Positions 15,655 to 25,494 of a stretch of 64,000 bases of DNA are shown here, one piece after another. Made by a program: the position numbers and the translations under genes. The notes under the pieces were generated by a model. It was not told the DNA's origin, made no database searches, and worked only from the letters and a program-made list of their open reading frames with translations. Source of the stretch: Bradyrhizobium sp. CCGUVB1N3 (GTDB lineage: Bacteria; Pseudomonadota; Alphaproteobacteria; Rhizobiales; Xanthobacteraceae); contig NZ_JANADR010000002.1 of the NCBI RefSeq assembly GCF_024199925.1, positions 283,614 to 347,613 on the forward strand, written 5' to 3'. Each line of letters begins with the position of its first letter. The stretch's first letter is position 1.

Positions 15655-16337
15655 TCGATCAAGAACTCACGCCAACTCTGGGCGCTCTCGCGGGCGCCCA
15701 CCTGGAAGCCGACCAATTCCTTGCGGCCCTCCGGCGTCGCGCCGACCAGCACCAGGATACATTCGCTGTGATCCTCCATCCGGGCCTGCAAATAAATGCC
15801 ATCGGCCCAAAGATAGACGTAGCGCCGCGCCGACAGGTCACGTCGCTGCCAACGCTCGTACTCGGCCTGCCAGTCGGCCGTCAGGCGTGCAATCACCGAC
15901 GGCGACAGGTTCGGCGCATCCTTGCCGAGCAGCGCCGACAGCGCGTCCTGGAAATCGCCAGTCGAGATGCCGCGCAGGTAGAGCACTGGCAGCAGGGCAT
16001 CCAGGCTCTTGGTGCGCCGCGCCCACAGCGGCAGGATCGCCGAGCTAAAGCGGATCCGATTGGCCCCGCAGGCGCCGCGGTCCCGAACCTTCGGCCGGGC
16101 GACCTCCACGGGGCCGATGCCGGTCTGAATTTGCCGCGCCGGTCCATAGCCGTGCCGGACCAGCCGGGCCCGGCCGTCGGGCAGGGTCAGCTCAGACGTG
16201 CTGGCCAGAAACGTGTCGACCTCGATCTCGATCGCCCTGGCAAGCAGCTCGCGCGCCCCAGCGCGCAGGATATCGGTCAGTGGATCGTCAACCGTGGAGG
16301 GCTGACGAAAAGCAAGAACGTTGGTAGTCTCGGTCAT
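15655..16337 (-). pseudogene. IS256-family transposase, 3'-truncated
   Basis: From ATG 16337 (MTETTNVLAFRQPSTVDDPL) the frame encodes the N-terminal 228 residues of a mutator-type (IS256) transposase: zinc-less N-terminal domain, VARPKVRDRG, LYLRGISTGDFQDALSALLG, and the first catalytic Asp in YLWADGIYLQARM. Homology stops after SWREFLIDV, before the second Asp. The last 170 or so residues are replaced by the oxidoreductase tail at 15441-15654. Confidence 0.82.
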
Positions 16338-16438
16338 GGCGTATCGCTCTCCTTGAGAGGTTTCTGGCAGGCTGGACACCCGCCTCACGATACGCCGCCT
16401 CTCTCAACCCGTCATCACCCAGTTTCCGCCATAGCTCC

Positions 16439-16905
16439 GTCGATGGCGTGGCGACGCTACCTGGCAGCGGCTGCGCCGGCATCGGCGCGGTCACAATCGG
16501 GGTGTTCAGCGCGGTGCGCTCACAGTGACGGCAGGCATATTTGAACCGCACATGTTGCAGCACCGACGCTTTCACCGCGACGTGCAACTGCTCGGCGACG
16601 GTCTCGCCCATCCGATGCATCCGATTATGGCAGCACGGACAGTCCTTTTGATCCTCACCCAGATCATGTTCGACGCGTTGGCGCGGCAGATCGTCAGGCA
16701 GCGGCTTGCGGCCGCGTGTCTTCGGCGCCGGCTTTGGAGCCTCCGGCAATCCCGTGTCCGGCACGGCGACCGCCTCGACATCGTCGTCCTCCCGGCTTTC
16801 AGCGGCGGCCTGCTCGGCTTCGTTGAAGATGCGCTCCTTGAGCTTTTCGCTCTTCGGCGCTCTGCCAGAGGCTCTTTCGTAGCCGAACCGAAGCACTTCA
16901 TCCTC
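16439..16905 (-). pseudogene. tnpC: Fragment of an IS66 transposase tnpC (element D)
   Basis: About 155 residues from LRFGYERASGRAPKSEKLKE through the zinc region (CPCCHNRMHRMGE, YACRHCERT) to GSVATPST, similar to TnpC at 1805-3373 but diverged. Both ends are cut: the N-terminus at the trbI end (16905) and the C-terminus where the IS256 element begins (about 16438). It probably marks the event that separated the trb operon from its original downstream neighbours. Confidence 0.82.
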
Positions 16906-18205
16906 TGTAAGCCCCCGGAAACACCATGTCTTGGTCGACGAGGACGTTGAACACATAGCCCGGTCGAATCTCGAGTGTCGGCTGGACGTTCATATTCTTG
17001 CTGATCGTCTGTTCGGCGACGCGGCCGAACGACTCAGCAAAACTGTTGCGCGCGGCATCCGAGGGTGTCTGTCGATATCCGTACGGCGAACTTGCCGGCA
17101 CGGACATGTCGATGCCAGCGCCAATTGCGGCAATCAGGATCGCCGAGCCGAACACCTGGAAATAATGATTGTCGACCTCGTCATTGAAGCCGCCATAGCC
17201 TTCGGCATCGGTGCCGGCCATGCCGCCGATCTGGAGGGTCGAGCCGTTCGGGAAGATGATGTCGGTCCAGACCACAAGGACGCGGCTTTGGCCGAACGAG
17301 ATCTTGGAGTCGTAACGGCCGAGGAGCCTGGCGCCCTGCGGGATCAACGGGTGATGGCCGGTCGCGCTGTCGTAGACGTTCTGACTGACCTGGGCCGTGA
17401 TGCGTCCGGGAAGGTCGGAATTGATGCCAGTGATCAGCGTTGCGGGAATGACCGAGCCGCGCTTCAATTCGTAAGCGGACGTCGGCGTGACCACCTTATT
17501 GGGCAAGTAGCCGAGCTTCTTGAGATCCGCGTTGAAGAAATCCTCTTTCGCCGTCTGTCCGTTTGGATCGATGTTCTGTATGCCGAGGCCGGCACGCAGC
17601 GCCGCCGCATAGAGATCAGACGCCCCGCCGCCAACGACAGGTGTTGTCGTCTTTACCGGCGCCGTGTTGCTCGTCGCCGTCGCAGAGGCTGTCTGGAGCT
17701 TGCTCAGATTGATGGCGAGGGGTGAGTCATGGGCGGCATCACCCGCCTGCACGCGCGCCATTCGCTCGCGCTGTCGCTCCCGCAGATATTGCTCATGCGC
17801 TTCTCGATCGAGGCGCGCCCGCCACAATTCTTCGGACTCGAGCTGTGATGCCGCCCTTGCCTCGGTCTGTTGTCGGCCGGAAAAGGGATTGTTGGCCGGC
17901 TTTGGCGTGTCGGGCTGCGGTGGGGCGGGCTGGAACGTTTGCGCTTCGGTCTGATCTCCGATGATGCCGTTGGAGACGCCTTTCTTCAGTTGATCGGCGT
18001 AGGTCGAGGCCGGATTGGACGAGGCCGTCTCGATGCCGGCGTTGCGTCGGAAGTACAGTCCGCGCGACGTCAGGCCGTAGAAAATCACGGCAAAGAACAC
18101 GACCACCAGCACGATCGCGACGATGATCGGCAAGCGGTTGAGACGGCGGATTCCTCTTGCCTCCTCTGCATCCGGGCTGCCGCCGAGCTTCAGGGATTGC
18201 GCCAT
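16898..18205 (-). CDS. trbI: Conjugal transfer protein TrbI (VirB10-like)
   Basis: 435 residues. One N-terminal membrane anchor (LPIIVAIVLVVVFFAVIFYG, about residues 26-45) is followed by a proline-rich periplasmic linker and the VirB10/TrbI C-terminal beta-barrel domain (SVIPATLITGINSDLPGRIT, IPQGARLLGRYDSKISFGQS, and the membrane-inserting helix VFGSAILIAAIGAGIDMS). It spans both membranes as scaffold of the type IV secretion channel. Last gene of the trb operon; the final residues (FPGAYRG) abut IS66 debris at 16905, so the last few codons may be altered. Confidence 0.94.
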   Translation of the reverse strand: MAQSLKLGGSPDAEEARGIRRLNRLPIIVAIVLVVVFFAVIFYGLTSRGLYFRRNAGIETASSNPASTYADQLKKGVSNGIIGDQTEAQTFQPAPPQPDTPKPANNPFSGRQQTEARAASQLESEELWRARLDREAHEQYLRERQRERMARVQAGDAAHDSPLAINLSKLQTASATATSNTAPVKTTTPVVGGGASDLYAAALRAGLGIQNIDPNGQTAKEDFFNADLKKLGYLPNKVVTPTSAYELKRGSVIPATLITGINSDLPGRITAQVSQNVYDSATGHHPLIPQGARLLGRYDSKISFGQSRVLVVWTDIIFPNGSTLQIGGMAGTDAEGYGGFNDEVDNHYFQVFGSAILIAAIGAGIDMSVPASSPYGYRQTPSDAARNSFAESFGRVAEQTISKNMNVQPTLEIRPGYVFNVLVDQDMVFPGAYRG

Positions 18206-18214
18206 CGCCGCCTC

Positions 18215-18667
18215 CTACCCGCGCTGCATGACGGAGACCGGACTTGCCGGCGACGCACCCGCCGCCGTCGCTGAATAGGCGCGGCCGAGCTCGACGCTGC
18301 CGGTCGACAACCGCGCCAGGACCTGACCGTCATAGGACTCGAGCACGTAAGCAAGCGGGATCGTCTTCTCAGCCCCGGTCTTCTGGTCGGTCGCCACCGC
18401 ATAGCCCCAGCTCTTGAGGGACGTCACCAGCGCCTGGCCGAAGGGCGAGCCATCGGGTTTCAGGATGATCGTGCCGGTGCCTGGACCGACCTGTTCGGCG
18501 AATTTCGTCACCATGTCGCCGGCGATCGCGGAGGCGGCAGGGCCGGAGAGCTCAGGTGGCGCTGAACTCGCGACCAGGCGGCCACTTCCCAACGACGCGC
18601 ATCCGGCGAGCGACAGGCTGAGCAAAGAGAGAACGGCAATCCGGCGTCTCAAGGAGATGGAGCGCAT
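18215..18667 (-). CDS. trbH: Conjugal transfer lipoprotein TrbH
   Basis: 150 residues from ATG 18667. The signal peptide ends in a lipobox, [12 protein letters not shown], with lipidated Cys near residue 22. The mature part ends with [21 protein letters not shown]. TrbH is an outer-membrane lipoprotein of the mating apparatus, comparable in place to VirB7. It lies between trbG and trbI with 9-base gaps, as in other rhizobial trb operons. Confidence 0.88.
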   Translation of the reverse strand: MRSISLRRRIAVLSLLSLSLAGCASLGSGRLVASSAPPELSGPAASAIAGDMVTKFAEQVGPGTGTIILKPDGSPFGQALVTSLKSWGYAVATDQKTGAEKTIPLAYVLESYDGQVLARLSTGSVELGRAYSATAAGASPASPVSVMQRG

Positions 18668-18669
18668 GA

Positions 18670-19515
18670 TCAGCCTCCCCTCCGGATCGTTACCTTGTCC
18701 TGATTCCAAAAGCCGACGCCGGACACCAGAATGGCGGTGTCGATCTGATAGTCCACCACCATCATGTCGTCCTTCAGCCGATAGTTGACGATGCGGTTTT
18801 GGCCGCCCGACACGACGAACAGGACTGGGGCATCCCCTCCGGAGAGCGACGAGGGAAACTGGATGTAAGTCTTGACGCCGTCGCTGTAGACGCGCGTCGG
18901 CCGCCACGAGGCGCTGCCGCTCACGCTGTAGCCGAAGTTCAACTGCTCGGCCGGAACGCCGGCGCCCGGAATGGTGTCGGAACCGAGCCGGGCGTTGACG
19001 TCGGCGAGCCTGCTGCCGACATCCTCGGGATATTCGAAACCGACACGCGCCATATATTGGGTCGCGTTCGACTTGAGCTGAATATGATACGTTCGTCGCG
19101 AGGTCGTCACCACCATCGAGGTGACGAGCCCCGGCTCGGCGGGTTTGACGATCAGGTGGATGGCTTGGCCGCCGACGGCGCCCGACGTCGCCGGCTCCAC
19201 TTTCCAGCGCACGGTGTCGCCGACCAACACATCGCGCACGACTTCGCCCGCCTGCAGCTCGATGTCGCACACCTCGAGCGGCGAGCAGACGACGGAGGGC
19301 TGCACCTCGCCGAACAGGAAGATCACCTTGCCGTCCGCTCCGCGCGTCACGAGTCCGGTCGATCCCCGCCACTGGCTCGAGATGTTCGTGCCTTTTCGCT
19401 CCTTGACGTTCATTGCCTGCGCGTGTGCGCTGGCATCGGCCAGCAGCACGCCAAAGGCGGAAGTCGCAAAAAGAGTGCCAATCTTGAACCCGATTGTCAT
19501 TGTGTTTGGATACAT
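18670..19515 (-). CDS. trbG: Conjugal transfer protein TrbG (VirB9-like)
   Basis: 281 residues from ATG 19515 ([20 protein letters not shown]). A signal peptide (cut near AHAQA) precedes the VirB9/CagX domain: [40 protein letters not shown], and the C-terminal beta part [20 protein letters not shown] with [14 protein letters not shown]. It is an outer-membrane-associated channel component working with TrbH and TrbI. The 19515 start is preferred over 19560 because the trbF stop lies at 19532. Confidence 0.93.
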   Translation of the reverse strand: MYPNTMTIGFKIGTLFATSAFGVLLADASAHAQAMNVKERKGTNISSQWRGSTGLVTRGADGKVIFLFGEVQPSVVCSPLEVCDIELQAGEVVRDVLVGDTVRWKVEPATSGAVGGQAIHLIVKPAEPGLVTSMVVTTSRRTYHIQLKSNATQYMARVGFEYPEDVGSRLADVNARLGSDTIPGAGVPAEQLNFGYSVSGSASWRPTRVYSDGVKTYIQFPSSLSGGDAPVLFVVSGGQNRIVNYRLKDDMMVVDYQIDTAILVSGVGFWNQDKVTIRRGG

Positions 19516-19531
19516 CGGTGTCCCGCCCCTT

Positions 19532-20212
19532 TCATAGTTGCGCCGTCCAGTCGAAATCACGCAGGTAAAGCCCGATCGGATTGAGCCGGATAGTCTGCTC
19601 GTCCTGGGGCGGAGTCAGCGTGACCGTGGCGATGCCGCGAAAGCGGTGCGCGCCGATTTCCTTCCCCTTCCTGTCGCGCTCGAATTCGGTCCAGTCGATC
19701 TGGTAGGACTGGTTGGACAGGGCGACGATGTTGTTGACCTCGACAGCGACCGTCGTCGTCTTGGCCTTCTCGAACGGCGAGTTGCTGCGGAACCAGTCGT
19801 TGATCTTCTGCGTGGCGGGATCGGAAGTCCGCAACAGCGCATAGGTGCGATCGATGTATTGCTTCTGCACCACAGCATCGGGCGTCACCGAGCGGAAGTT
19901 CGAGACCAGGCTTCCGAGCGCCGCGCGCACCACGCGGGGATCGGCATATTCGATCTGCTGCGGATAGCCGGCGCTCATGGCCGTGCCGAGTTTGTCGACC
20001 TCGACGATGTAAGGCACGAGCTTGACCTGCGTGCTCTGGAACAGTGCGTAGGCGAAGCCGATCACGGCGATCACCATGGCGATGATGCCGACCATGCGCC
20101 ATGCGGCGGCAGCCTTCACATAGGAGCCGTAGCGCTCGTTCCATTCCTGGCGCGCAGCGAGATAGGGATTGTCGGGGGGATTTAGCGCGGCCATTCGGAT
20201 CGTTGTCTCCAC
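19532..20212 (-). CDS. trbF: Conjugal transfer protein TrbF (VirB8-like)
   Basis: 226 residues: a short cytoplasmic head ([20 protein letters not shown]), one membrane helix ([20 protein letters not shown]) and the periplasmic VirB8 fold ([57 protein letters not shown]). It nucleates the inner-membrane part of the mating channel. Sixteen bases separate it from trbG. Intact and of normal length. Confidence 0.93.
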   Translation of the reverse strand: METTIRMAALNPPDNPYLAARQEWNERYGSYVKAAAAWRMVGIIAMVIAVIGFAYALFQSTQVKLVPYIVEVDKLGTAMSAGYPQQIEYADPRVVRAALGSLVSNFRSVTPDAVVQKQYIDRTYALLRTSDPATQKINDWFRSNSPFEKAKTTTVAVEVNNIVALSNQSYQIDWTEFERDRKGKEIGAHRFRGIATVTLTPPQDEQTIRLNPIGLYLRDFDWTAQL

Positions 20213-20237
20213 TCATGATGTTGCTGGATGGAAGGGC

Positions 20238-21398
20238 TCAGCTCTTTGCGCCCGATCCGTTTCGTGGCTGGCGCTGATCGAGCTTGGCGTTGGCAAGGCC
20301 TAAGGTCGACGTGCCGAACGAGCCCGGCGCGCCGATGGCCTGATCGCGGGCGGCGGAGGCGAGCGCGCCGCCTGCCGCTCCGACGCCTCCCGTCATGGCC
20401 TTTAGCGCAGCCGCGCCGAATGAGGCGCCATCGGCCCGCGCCGCGCTGAAGCCCGCAGCCCCTGCCCGCGCCCCTCCCATGGCGAGCGCGGCGCCGCCGG
20501 CAGCGAAGCTTGCCGCCTGTCCGGCATGCTTCGCGACCTCCATGCCACTGCCGACGGAGACGCCCTGCACGACGCCTTGCACGATGCTCGGCACATACAT
20601 CGAGATGATGAAGACGACGACCGAGATGCCGCCGATCGCCAGTGTCCCGACGAAGGCGTCGTTGCCGGTACCGGTCTGGTTGGCGAGGTTCAACAAGGCG
20701 TCGGAGCCGATCTTGGCGATCATCACCAGCGCCATCAGCTTCATGCCGACCGAGAAGGCATAGACGAGATAGCGGATGGCAAAATCCTTGGTGAAGGACG
20801 AGCCGCCGAGACCGAGCATGATCATGCCGGCGAGCAGGCCGACATACATCTCGACCATCACGGCGACGAAGATCGCCGCGACCAGCGAGAAGGCGATCAC
20901 CACGATCACCATGGCGAACACGGACGCGATGGCGAGCGCATTGTCCTGGAACAGGCCGAACTGCGCATTCTGCGACATGGCGGAGGCGACCTTGAGCCCG
21001 GCGTTGAACACATCCGCCGGCGAGGCCGAGCCACCGCCCGCGCCAATCTGATAGAGGCTGTCGACGACAGCCTTCGCGAACGTAAAGCCCTGGTCGAGCA
21101 CGAAGGCGAAGAAGCCGATGAACATGATCCGCCGCACCATCTCGGCGAACCAGGCGTCAAGTGTCGCAGTCTGAATGGCGAGCCAGACCGCGGCGATGCC
21201 GACCTCGATCCCCGCGAGGATCCAGAACAGCGACTTCGCCGCCTGCATGACGGTTGTCTGCCAGCCCTTGGCGGCCGTCGTCACCGAATTTTCCAACGTC
21301 GTGAGAACGCTGCCGTCCTGTTGCGCCAAGGCAGGATGCGCAACGACGATGAGTCCGATCGCGCCAATCAGAACGAGCCCCGGTTTGAGTTTCTGCAC
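20238..21398 (-). CDS. trbL: Conjugal transfer protein TrbL (VirB6-like)
   Basis: 386 residues with a signal-like N-terminus (MQKLKPGLVLIGAIGLIVVA) and about six membrane helices (for example SLFWILAGIEVGIAAVWLAI, MFIGFFAFVLDQGFTFAK, ASVFAMVIVVIAFSLVAAIF, GLLAGMIMLGLGGSSF, ISVVVFIISMYVPSIVQGVV). The C-terminal 90 residues are Ala/Gly-rich and probably disordered. TrbL is the polytopic inner-membrane component of the type IV channel. Confidence 0.93.
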   Translation of the reverse strand: MQKLKPGLVLIGAIGLIVVAHPALAQQDGSVLTTLENSVTTAAKGWQTTVMQAAKSLFWILAGIEVGIAAVWLAIQTATLDAWFAEMVRRIMFIGFFAFVLDQGFTFAKAVVDSLYQIGAGGGSASPADVFNAGLKVASAMSQNAQFGLFQDNALAIASVFAMVIVVIAFSLVAAIFVAVMVEMYVGLLAGMIMLGLGGSSFTKDFAIRYLVYAFSVGMKLMALVMIAKIGSDALLNLANQTGTGNDAFVGTLAIGGISVVVFIISMYVPSIVQGVVQGVSVGSGMEVAKHAGQAASFAAGGAALAMGGARAGAAGFSAARADGASFGAAALKAMTGGVGAAGGALASAARDQAIGAPGSFGTSTLGLANAKLDQRQPRNGSGAKS

Positions 21399-21410
21399 CC
21401 TGCCCCTCCC

Positions 21411-21590
21411 CTACCAGCGTGGTTTCATCGGCTGACCGCCGGACGTCTTGTAGTCCTGCGGCGGCTTGAAAAACTCGCTCCCACGCTGCGTTGCACCTTG
21501 GGACGAGCTGTGCGGTGCGACGAACAACCACGCGCCTGCGGCGCAGGCGCTGATCGCGATAACGACGATGATGATCGCAGATCGTTTCAC
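21411..21590 (-). CDS. trbK: TrbK, entry-exclusion lipoprotein
   Basis: 59 residues from a GTG at 21590 overlapping the trbJ stop (GTGA). The N-terminus VKRSAIIIVVIAISACAAGA is a signal peptide with a lipobox-like Cys at 16; the mature part ends SGGQPMKPRW. It occupies the trbK position between trbJ and trbL. TrbK blocks redundant transfer between cells carrying the same plasmid. Its C-terminal 20 residues resemble those of TrbJ (FFNATTPATSGGQTMEPRW), which is unexpected. Confidence 0.82.
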   Translation of the reverse strand: MKRSAIIIVVIAISACAAGAWLFVAPHSSSQGATQRGSEFFKPPQDYKTSGGQPMKPRW

Positions 21591-22384
21591 CAGCGCGGCT
21601 CCATGGTCTGCCCGCCGGAGGTCGCCGGCGTGGTCGCGTTGAAGAATTGCTCGCGACGCGCCTGCGAGAGGTCCTTGTTGGCTTCTGAGGATTGGAACCA
21701 GGTCGCCATCATCGTGGTCTGCTGCGCGACGAGACCCCGCAGCTTCTGCATCTGGGCGACCTCCTGGGCTGCGATCTCATGGCCGACCTGCAGGGCCATC
21801 ATCTGTCCGTCGGCGCTCTCGGACGCCGTCTGGAGTTGCGCCATCGTCGAATTCTCGGTCGCAAATTGCTGCGAGGTGAGACCCGCCGCCTGCAACGTGC
21901 TCGAGATCGTGTCGCGGTTGGTCGCCGACCAGGTCTGATAGGTGGAGCCGAAGCTCGCGCCATTGGGCAGATTGGTCTTGAACTGCGCATAGCTCTGGAA
22001 GCGCTGCTTGAGAACGTCGTCGATGTTGCCCATCGAGAACGCCATGCCCTGGCCCTGACCCACGATGTTCTGCAGCTGCTTGAGGTCATTCTCGGCCTGC
22101 CCCCAGACATGCGCCGGCAACTGCGCCGTGTTCTGCAGCATGTTTTGGTAGATCTTGAGCTGGTTCTGGATCTGCTGGGCGAGCTGCGAAATCTGCGTGA
22201 TCTGATTGTTGATCTGTTGCGCCGATTGGCCGGCGAGCTGGACCAGCTGTCCATTATTGAGAATCTGCGTGAACTCGGTCGCGCCGCCGGCCGCGGCCCC
22301 CGCGAACGCTGGACCGGCCGCGAGTCCTCCGATACCCGTAGCGACGATGAGCGCCTTACAAATCCGCGAGAAGCGTCTCGGCAT
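21587..22384 (-). CDS. trbJ: Conjugal transfer protein TrbJ (VirB5-like)
   Basis: 265 residues: a signal peptide (cut near GPAFAGAAAG), then a long Gln-rich helical region (LVQLAGQSAQQINNQITQIS…IQNQLKIYQNMLQNTAQLPA) typical of TrbJ/VirB5 minor pilus proteins, and a second helical block near QMMALQVGHEIAAQEVAQMQ. It is exported to the periplasm and involved in pilus function. The start overlaps trbE by 29 bases and the stop overlaps the trbK start. Intact. Confidence 0.92.
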   Translation of the reverse strand: MPRRFSRICKALIVATGIGGLAAGPAFAGAAAGGATEFTQILNNGQLVQLAGQSAQQINNQITQISQLAQQIQNQLKIYQNMLQNTAQLPAHVWGQAENDLKQLQNIVGQGQGMAFSMGNIDDVLKQRFQSYAQFKTNLPNGASFGSTYQTWSATNRDTISSTLQAAGLTSQQFATENSTMAQLQTASESADGQMMALQVGHEIAAQEVAQMQKLRGLVAQQTTMMATWFQSSEANKDLSQARREQFFNATTPATSGGQTMEPRW

Positions 22385-24809
22385 GGCCGATCCCCCGTTC
22401 CTTGAGCCAGTGAATGGGCCAATCAGCCCCCGCCTTCCTCAGCGCCAGGATGCGCTTGAGGTCGTCCTTGCCGGACGCGCCGACGAAGGAGAGTGCGATG
22501 GGGCCGAGCGCCATGTTGAAGAGACGGCGGCCTTCGGGTGAGACGACGTAATATTCGCGCTTGGGGCTTGCGGTCGCGACGATCTCGATCTGCCGTTCGT
22601 TGAAGCCGATGCGCTCATAGAACTCGCGCGTGCCGGGCTCGCGCGCAGCGCCGTTCGGCAAGCAGATCTTGGTCGGACAGCTCTCCTTCAGCACATCGAT
22701 GATGCCGGAGCGCTCGGCGTCCGAGATCGACTGCGTGGCGAGCAACACGGCGCAATTGGCCTTGCGCAGCACTTTCAGCCACTCGCGAATCTTGTCGCGG
22801 AAGACGGGATGGCCGAGCATCAGCCAAGCCTCGTCGAGAATGATCAGGCTCGGTGCGCCGGTCAGACGCTTCTCGATCCGTCGGAAGAGATAAGTGAGGA
22901 CCGGGACGAGATTGCGCTCGCCCATGTTCATGAGCTGCTCGATCTCGAAGGTCTGGAACGATCCGAGCAGCAAGCCATCCTTCTCGGCATCGAGCAGCTG
23001 GCCCATTGGACCGTCGACCGTGTAGTGATGCAGCGCATCCTTGATCTCGCGCATCTGCACGCCCGACACGAAATCCGACAGCGATCGCCCGCGCGCCTCG
23101 GCCATCAGGCCGATCTGCCGCGAGATGGCGTTGCGGTGATCTGGCGTGATCGTCACGCCTTGGACCGCGACGAGCGTCTCGATCCATTCCGAGGCCCAGG
23201 CGCGGTCGGCGTCTGTTGACACGTCCGATAGCGGGCAAAACGCCAGCGTTGCCGCGCCGTCCGCGTCGTCGCCGCCGATCTCGTAATGGTCCCCGCCGGC
23301 CGCCAGCGTCAGCGGTAGCATCGAACGGCCCTTGTCGAAGGCGAAAATCTGCGCGCCGGCATAGCGCCGAAACTGCGCCGCGATCAGCGCCAGCAGCGTC
23401 GACTTGCCGGAGCCTGTCGGGCCGAACACCAACGTGTGCCCGACGTCGTCGACGTGCAGGTTCAGCCGGAAAGGTGTGGAGCCGGACGCGACCTGCATCA
23501 GCGGCGGCGACGCGTGCGGATAGAACGGGCACGGTGCGGTCGGATTGCCGGACCACACCGAGTTGAGCGGGATCAGGTCGGCGAGGTTGCGCGTGTTGAT
23601 GAGGGGCTCGCGGATGTTGGCGTACCAATTGCCCGGTAGCGAGCCGAGGAAGGCTTCGGTCGCGTTCAGCGTTTCGATGCGCGCGCCAAAACCTTCGGCC
23701 TGGATCAGGCGGCGGACCGCCTCGGCCTTCTGCTGCAGACGCGTGCTGCTGTCGTCGAACAGGACGATGACGGGCGTGTAATAGCCGTAGGCGACGAGCT
23801 GGGAAGACGCTTCTGCGATCGCATCCTCGGTCTCCGCTACCATAGCGGCGGCATCCTGGTCGATCGAGCGGCTTTGTGTCTGGAAGAGCTGGTCGATGAA
23901 GGGGCGGACCTTCTGCTGCCACTTCTTGCGGGTGCGCTCGAGCTTTTGCCGCGCGTCCTGGTCATCGAGAAACATGAAGCGTGAGGACCAGCGGTAGGTC
24001 AGCGGCATCAGGTCGAGCGAATTGAGGATTCCCGGCCAGCTCTCGGCCGGAAAGCCGTCGATCGCCACCACACCGAGAAAGCGGTTCTCCACCATGGGCG
24101 AGAGGCCATGCTGCAGCTCCGCGGTCGCCAGCCAATCGAGATACATCGGAATGTCCGGCAACCGGATCGGATGGTTCTCGCCGGTGATGCAGAAGCGGAT
24201 GAACTGGAACAGTTCGTCATAGCGCGCCATGCGCATGCCCTCGCGCTCCTCGACCTCGCGGGTTTCCATGGGGCGGATGGACAGCACGCTGGCGAGATAT
24301 TGCTCGACCTCGCGGACCGAGGTGCGGAAGCTCTCGATCGCGGTGTCGGCATAGGAGGCCGAGCGGCTTTCGACATCGGAGTAGACGTAGCGTGCGAGAC
24401 CGGCGCGCCGGCGCTCGGGCGGCCGCCAGGTCAGGATGATCGCATGCCGGCTCTCGAAATGCCCACTCTCCTGCTCGAAGCGGCTCCGGCGTTCGTCGTC
24501 GATCGCGCGCGTGACGGGATCGGGAAAATAGCAATCCCGCCGCGCCGGATAATCCGTGGTCGGCACCCGCACCGCCTCGACCTGGATCATCCAGCCCGAG
24601 CCGAGGCGCGCTAGGATCGTGTTGATCTGACGCGAGACCTCGTTGCGCTCGGCGTCCGTGGAGCTCTCCGAGTCCGGCCCGGCAAAATACCAGCCCGCCA
24701 TCAGCGAGCCGTCCTTCAGCAGCACGATTCCGTTGGCGACGAGTCCGGCGTAGGGCACGAGATCGGCGAAAGACGGGCCGGAATGACGGAAGGAGCGCAG
24801 CGCGACCAT
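22356..24809 (-). CDS. trbE: Conjugal transfer ATPase TrbE (VirB4-like)
   Basis: 817 residues. The N-terminal CagE/TrbE/VirB domain contains MYLDWLATAELQHGLSPMVE and GVVAIDGFPAESWPGI. The ATPase domain has Walker A GPTGSGKSTLLALIAAQFRR (about residue 460), Walker B SLIILDEAWLMLGHPVF, and the VLLATQSISDAERSG motif. It is a cytoplasmic/inner-membrane ATPase that powers channel assembly and substrate passage. Normal length; overlaps trbJ downstream and follows trbD with a 12-base gap. Confidence 0.96.
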   Translation of the reverse strand: MVALRSFRHSGPSFADLVPYAGLVANGIVLLKDGSLMAGWYFAGPDSESSTDAERNEVSRQINTILARLGSGWMIQVEAVRVPTTDYPARRDCYFPDPVTRAIDDERRSRFEQESGHFESRHAIILTWRPPERRRAGLARYVYSDVESRSASYADTAIESFRTSVREVEQYLASVLSIRPMETREVEEREGMRMARYDELFQFIRFCITGENHPIRLPDIPMYLDWLATAELQHGLSPMVENRFLGVVAIDGFPAESWPGILNSLDLMPLTYRWSSRFMFLDDQDARQKLERTRKKWQQKVRPFIDQLFQTQSRSIDQDAAAMVAETEDAIAEASSQLVAYGYYTPVIVLFDDSSTRLQQKAEAVRRLIQAEGFGARIETLNATEAFLGSLPGNWYANIREPLINTRNLADLIPLNSVWSGNPTAPCPFYPHASPPLMQVASGSTPFRLNLHVDDVGHTLVFGPTGSGKSTLLALIAAQFRRYAGAQIFAFDKGRSMLPLTLAAGGDHYEIGGDDADGAATLAFCPLSDVSTDADRAWASEWIETLVAVQGVTITPDHRNAISRQIGLMAEARGRSLSDFVSGVQMREIKDALHHYTVDGPMGQLLDAEKDGLLLGSFQTFEIEQLMNMGERNLVPVLTYLFRRIEKRLTGAPSLIILDEAWLMLGHPVFRDKIREWLKVLRKANCAVLLATQSISDAERSGIIDVLKESCPTKICLPNGAAREPGTREFYERIGFNERQIEIVATASPKREYYVVSPEGRRLFNMALGPIALSFVGASGKDDLKRILALRKAGADWPIHWLKERGIGHAETLLADL

Positions 24810-24821
24810 TGAAGTGGACCT

Positions 24822-25121
24822 TTAGTAGCGGCGCCAGGGCGTCGAGGTCGCCCGGTAGTACGGGGAATAGGAGATGTGGCGGGCATAGACCCGCCGCATC
24901 ATCGGGTCCGCTTTCGCCATCATCCGCAGCGCCGCCACGACAACGATCCAGATCACCGCGCCGAGGATTGCCGCGTACCAGGTGAGCACGACGAAGATCA
25001 GGATGACCGCGGCAAGGCCCGTCAGCAGCACGAGCTCGCGATCGGCGCCGAACAAAAGGTTCGGCCGCGACAGCGCGCGATGAATGCGGTTGCGTCTGAG
25101 ATTGGCGCCGATCTCAGCCAT
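24822..25121 (-). CDS. trbD: Conjugal transfer protein TrbD (VirB3-like)
   Basis: 99 residues from ATG 25121 ([20 protein letters not shown]). The motif [20 protein letters not shown] and two adjacent membrane stretches ([40 protein letters not shown]) are characteristic of TrbD/VirB3 inner-membrane proteins. Its start overlaps the trbC end by 8 bases. The longer frame to 25196 would intrude into trbC and is rejected. Confidence 0.92.
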   Translation of the reverse strand: MAEIGANLRRNRIHRALSRPNLLFGADRELVLLTGLAAVILIFVVLTWYAAILGAVIWIVVVAALRMMAKADPMMRRVYARHISYSPYYRATSTPWRRY

Positions 25122-25494
25122 GGCCGAGGTCCCCTGCCCTATCCGCGATCGGCAGCGTGCGCGCGACATCGCCGATTGAGGCCCCGCTCGAACCAAACAA
25201 GGCGACGATCTGGGTGGCGCCGAGGAGGATGCCGGCGACGAGCACGATGTACATCAGGCGTCGCGCGAAATCGTTGAGCTCGCCCCCGAAAATCAGCATG
25301 CCGCCGGCAACCGCCACGGCCGCAAGTGCAATGAAGCCGGCCACCGGACCGGTGATCGATTGCTGGATCTGCTGAAGCGGGCTTTCCCAGGGAAGGTTGC
25401 CGCCGCCGCCGGTCGACGCAAAAACTGGATCCGACATCACGAGTGCGAGCAGCAGGCCGCCGGCGCCTGCAAAGATCATGCGGTTACGCGACAT
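25114..25494 (-). CDS. trbC: Pilin precursor TrbC (VirB2-like)
   Basis: 126 residues from ATG 25494 ([20 protein letters not shown]). A signal peptide precedes [20 protein letters not shown]; two hydrophobic helices follow ([40 protein letters not shown]), the layout of VirB2/TrbC pilins, which are processed and may be cyclised. Start chosen at MSRNRM because it gives the signal peptide and overlaps trbB by 11 bases. Confidence 0.92.
   Translation of the reverse strand: MSRNRMIFAGAGGLLLALVMSDPVFASTGGGGNLPWESPLQQIQQSITGPVAGFIALAAVAVAGGMLIFGGELNDFARRLMYIVLVAGILLGATQIVALFGSSGASIGDVARTLPIADRAGDLGHG

Noticed and set aside
18215..19372. A 385-residue frame containing TrbH at its end
   Set aside because: Residues before [10 protein letters not shown] are the antisense-phase shadow of trbG. 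TrbH starts at 18667.
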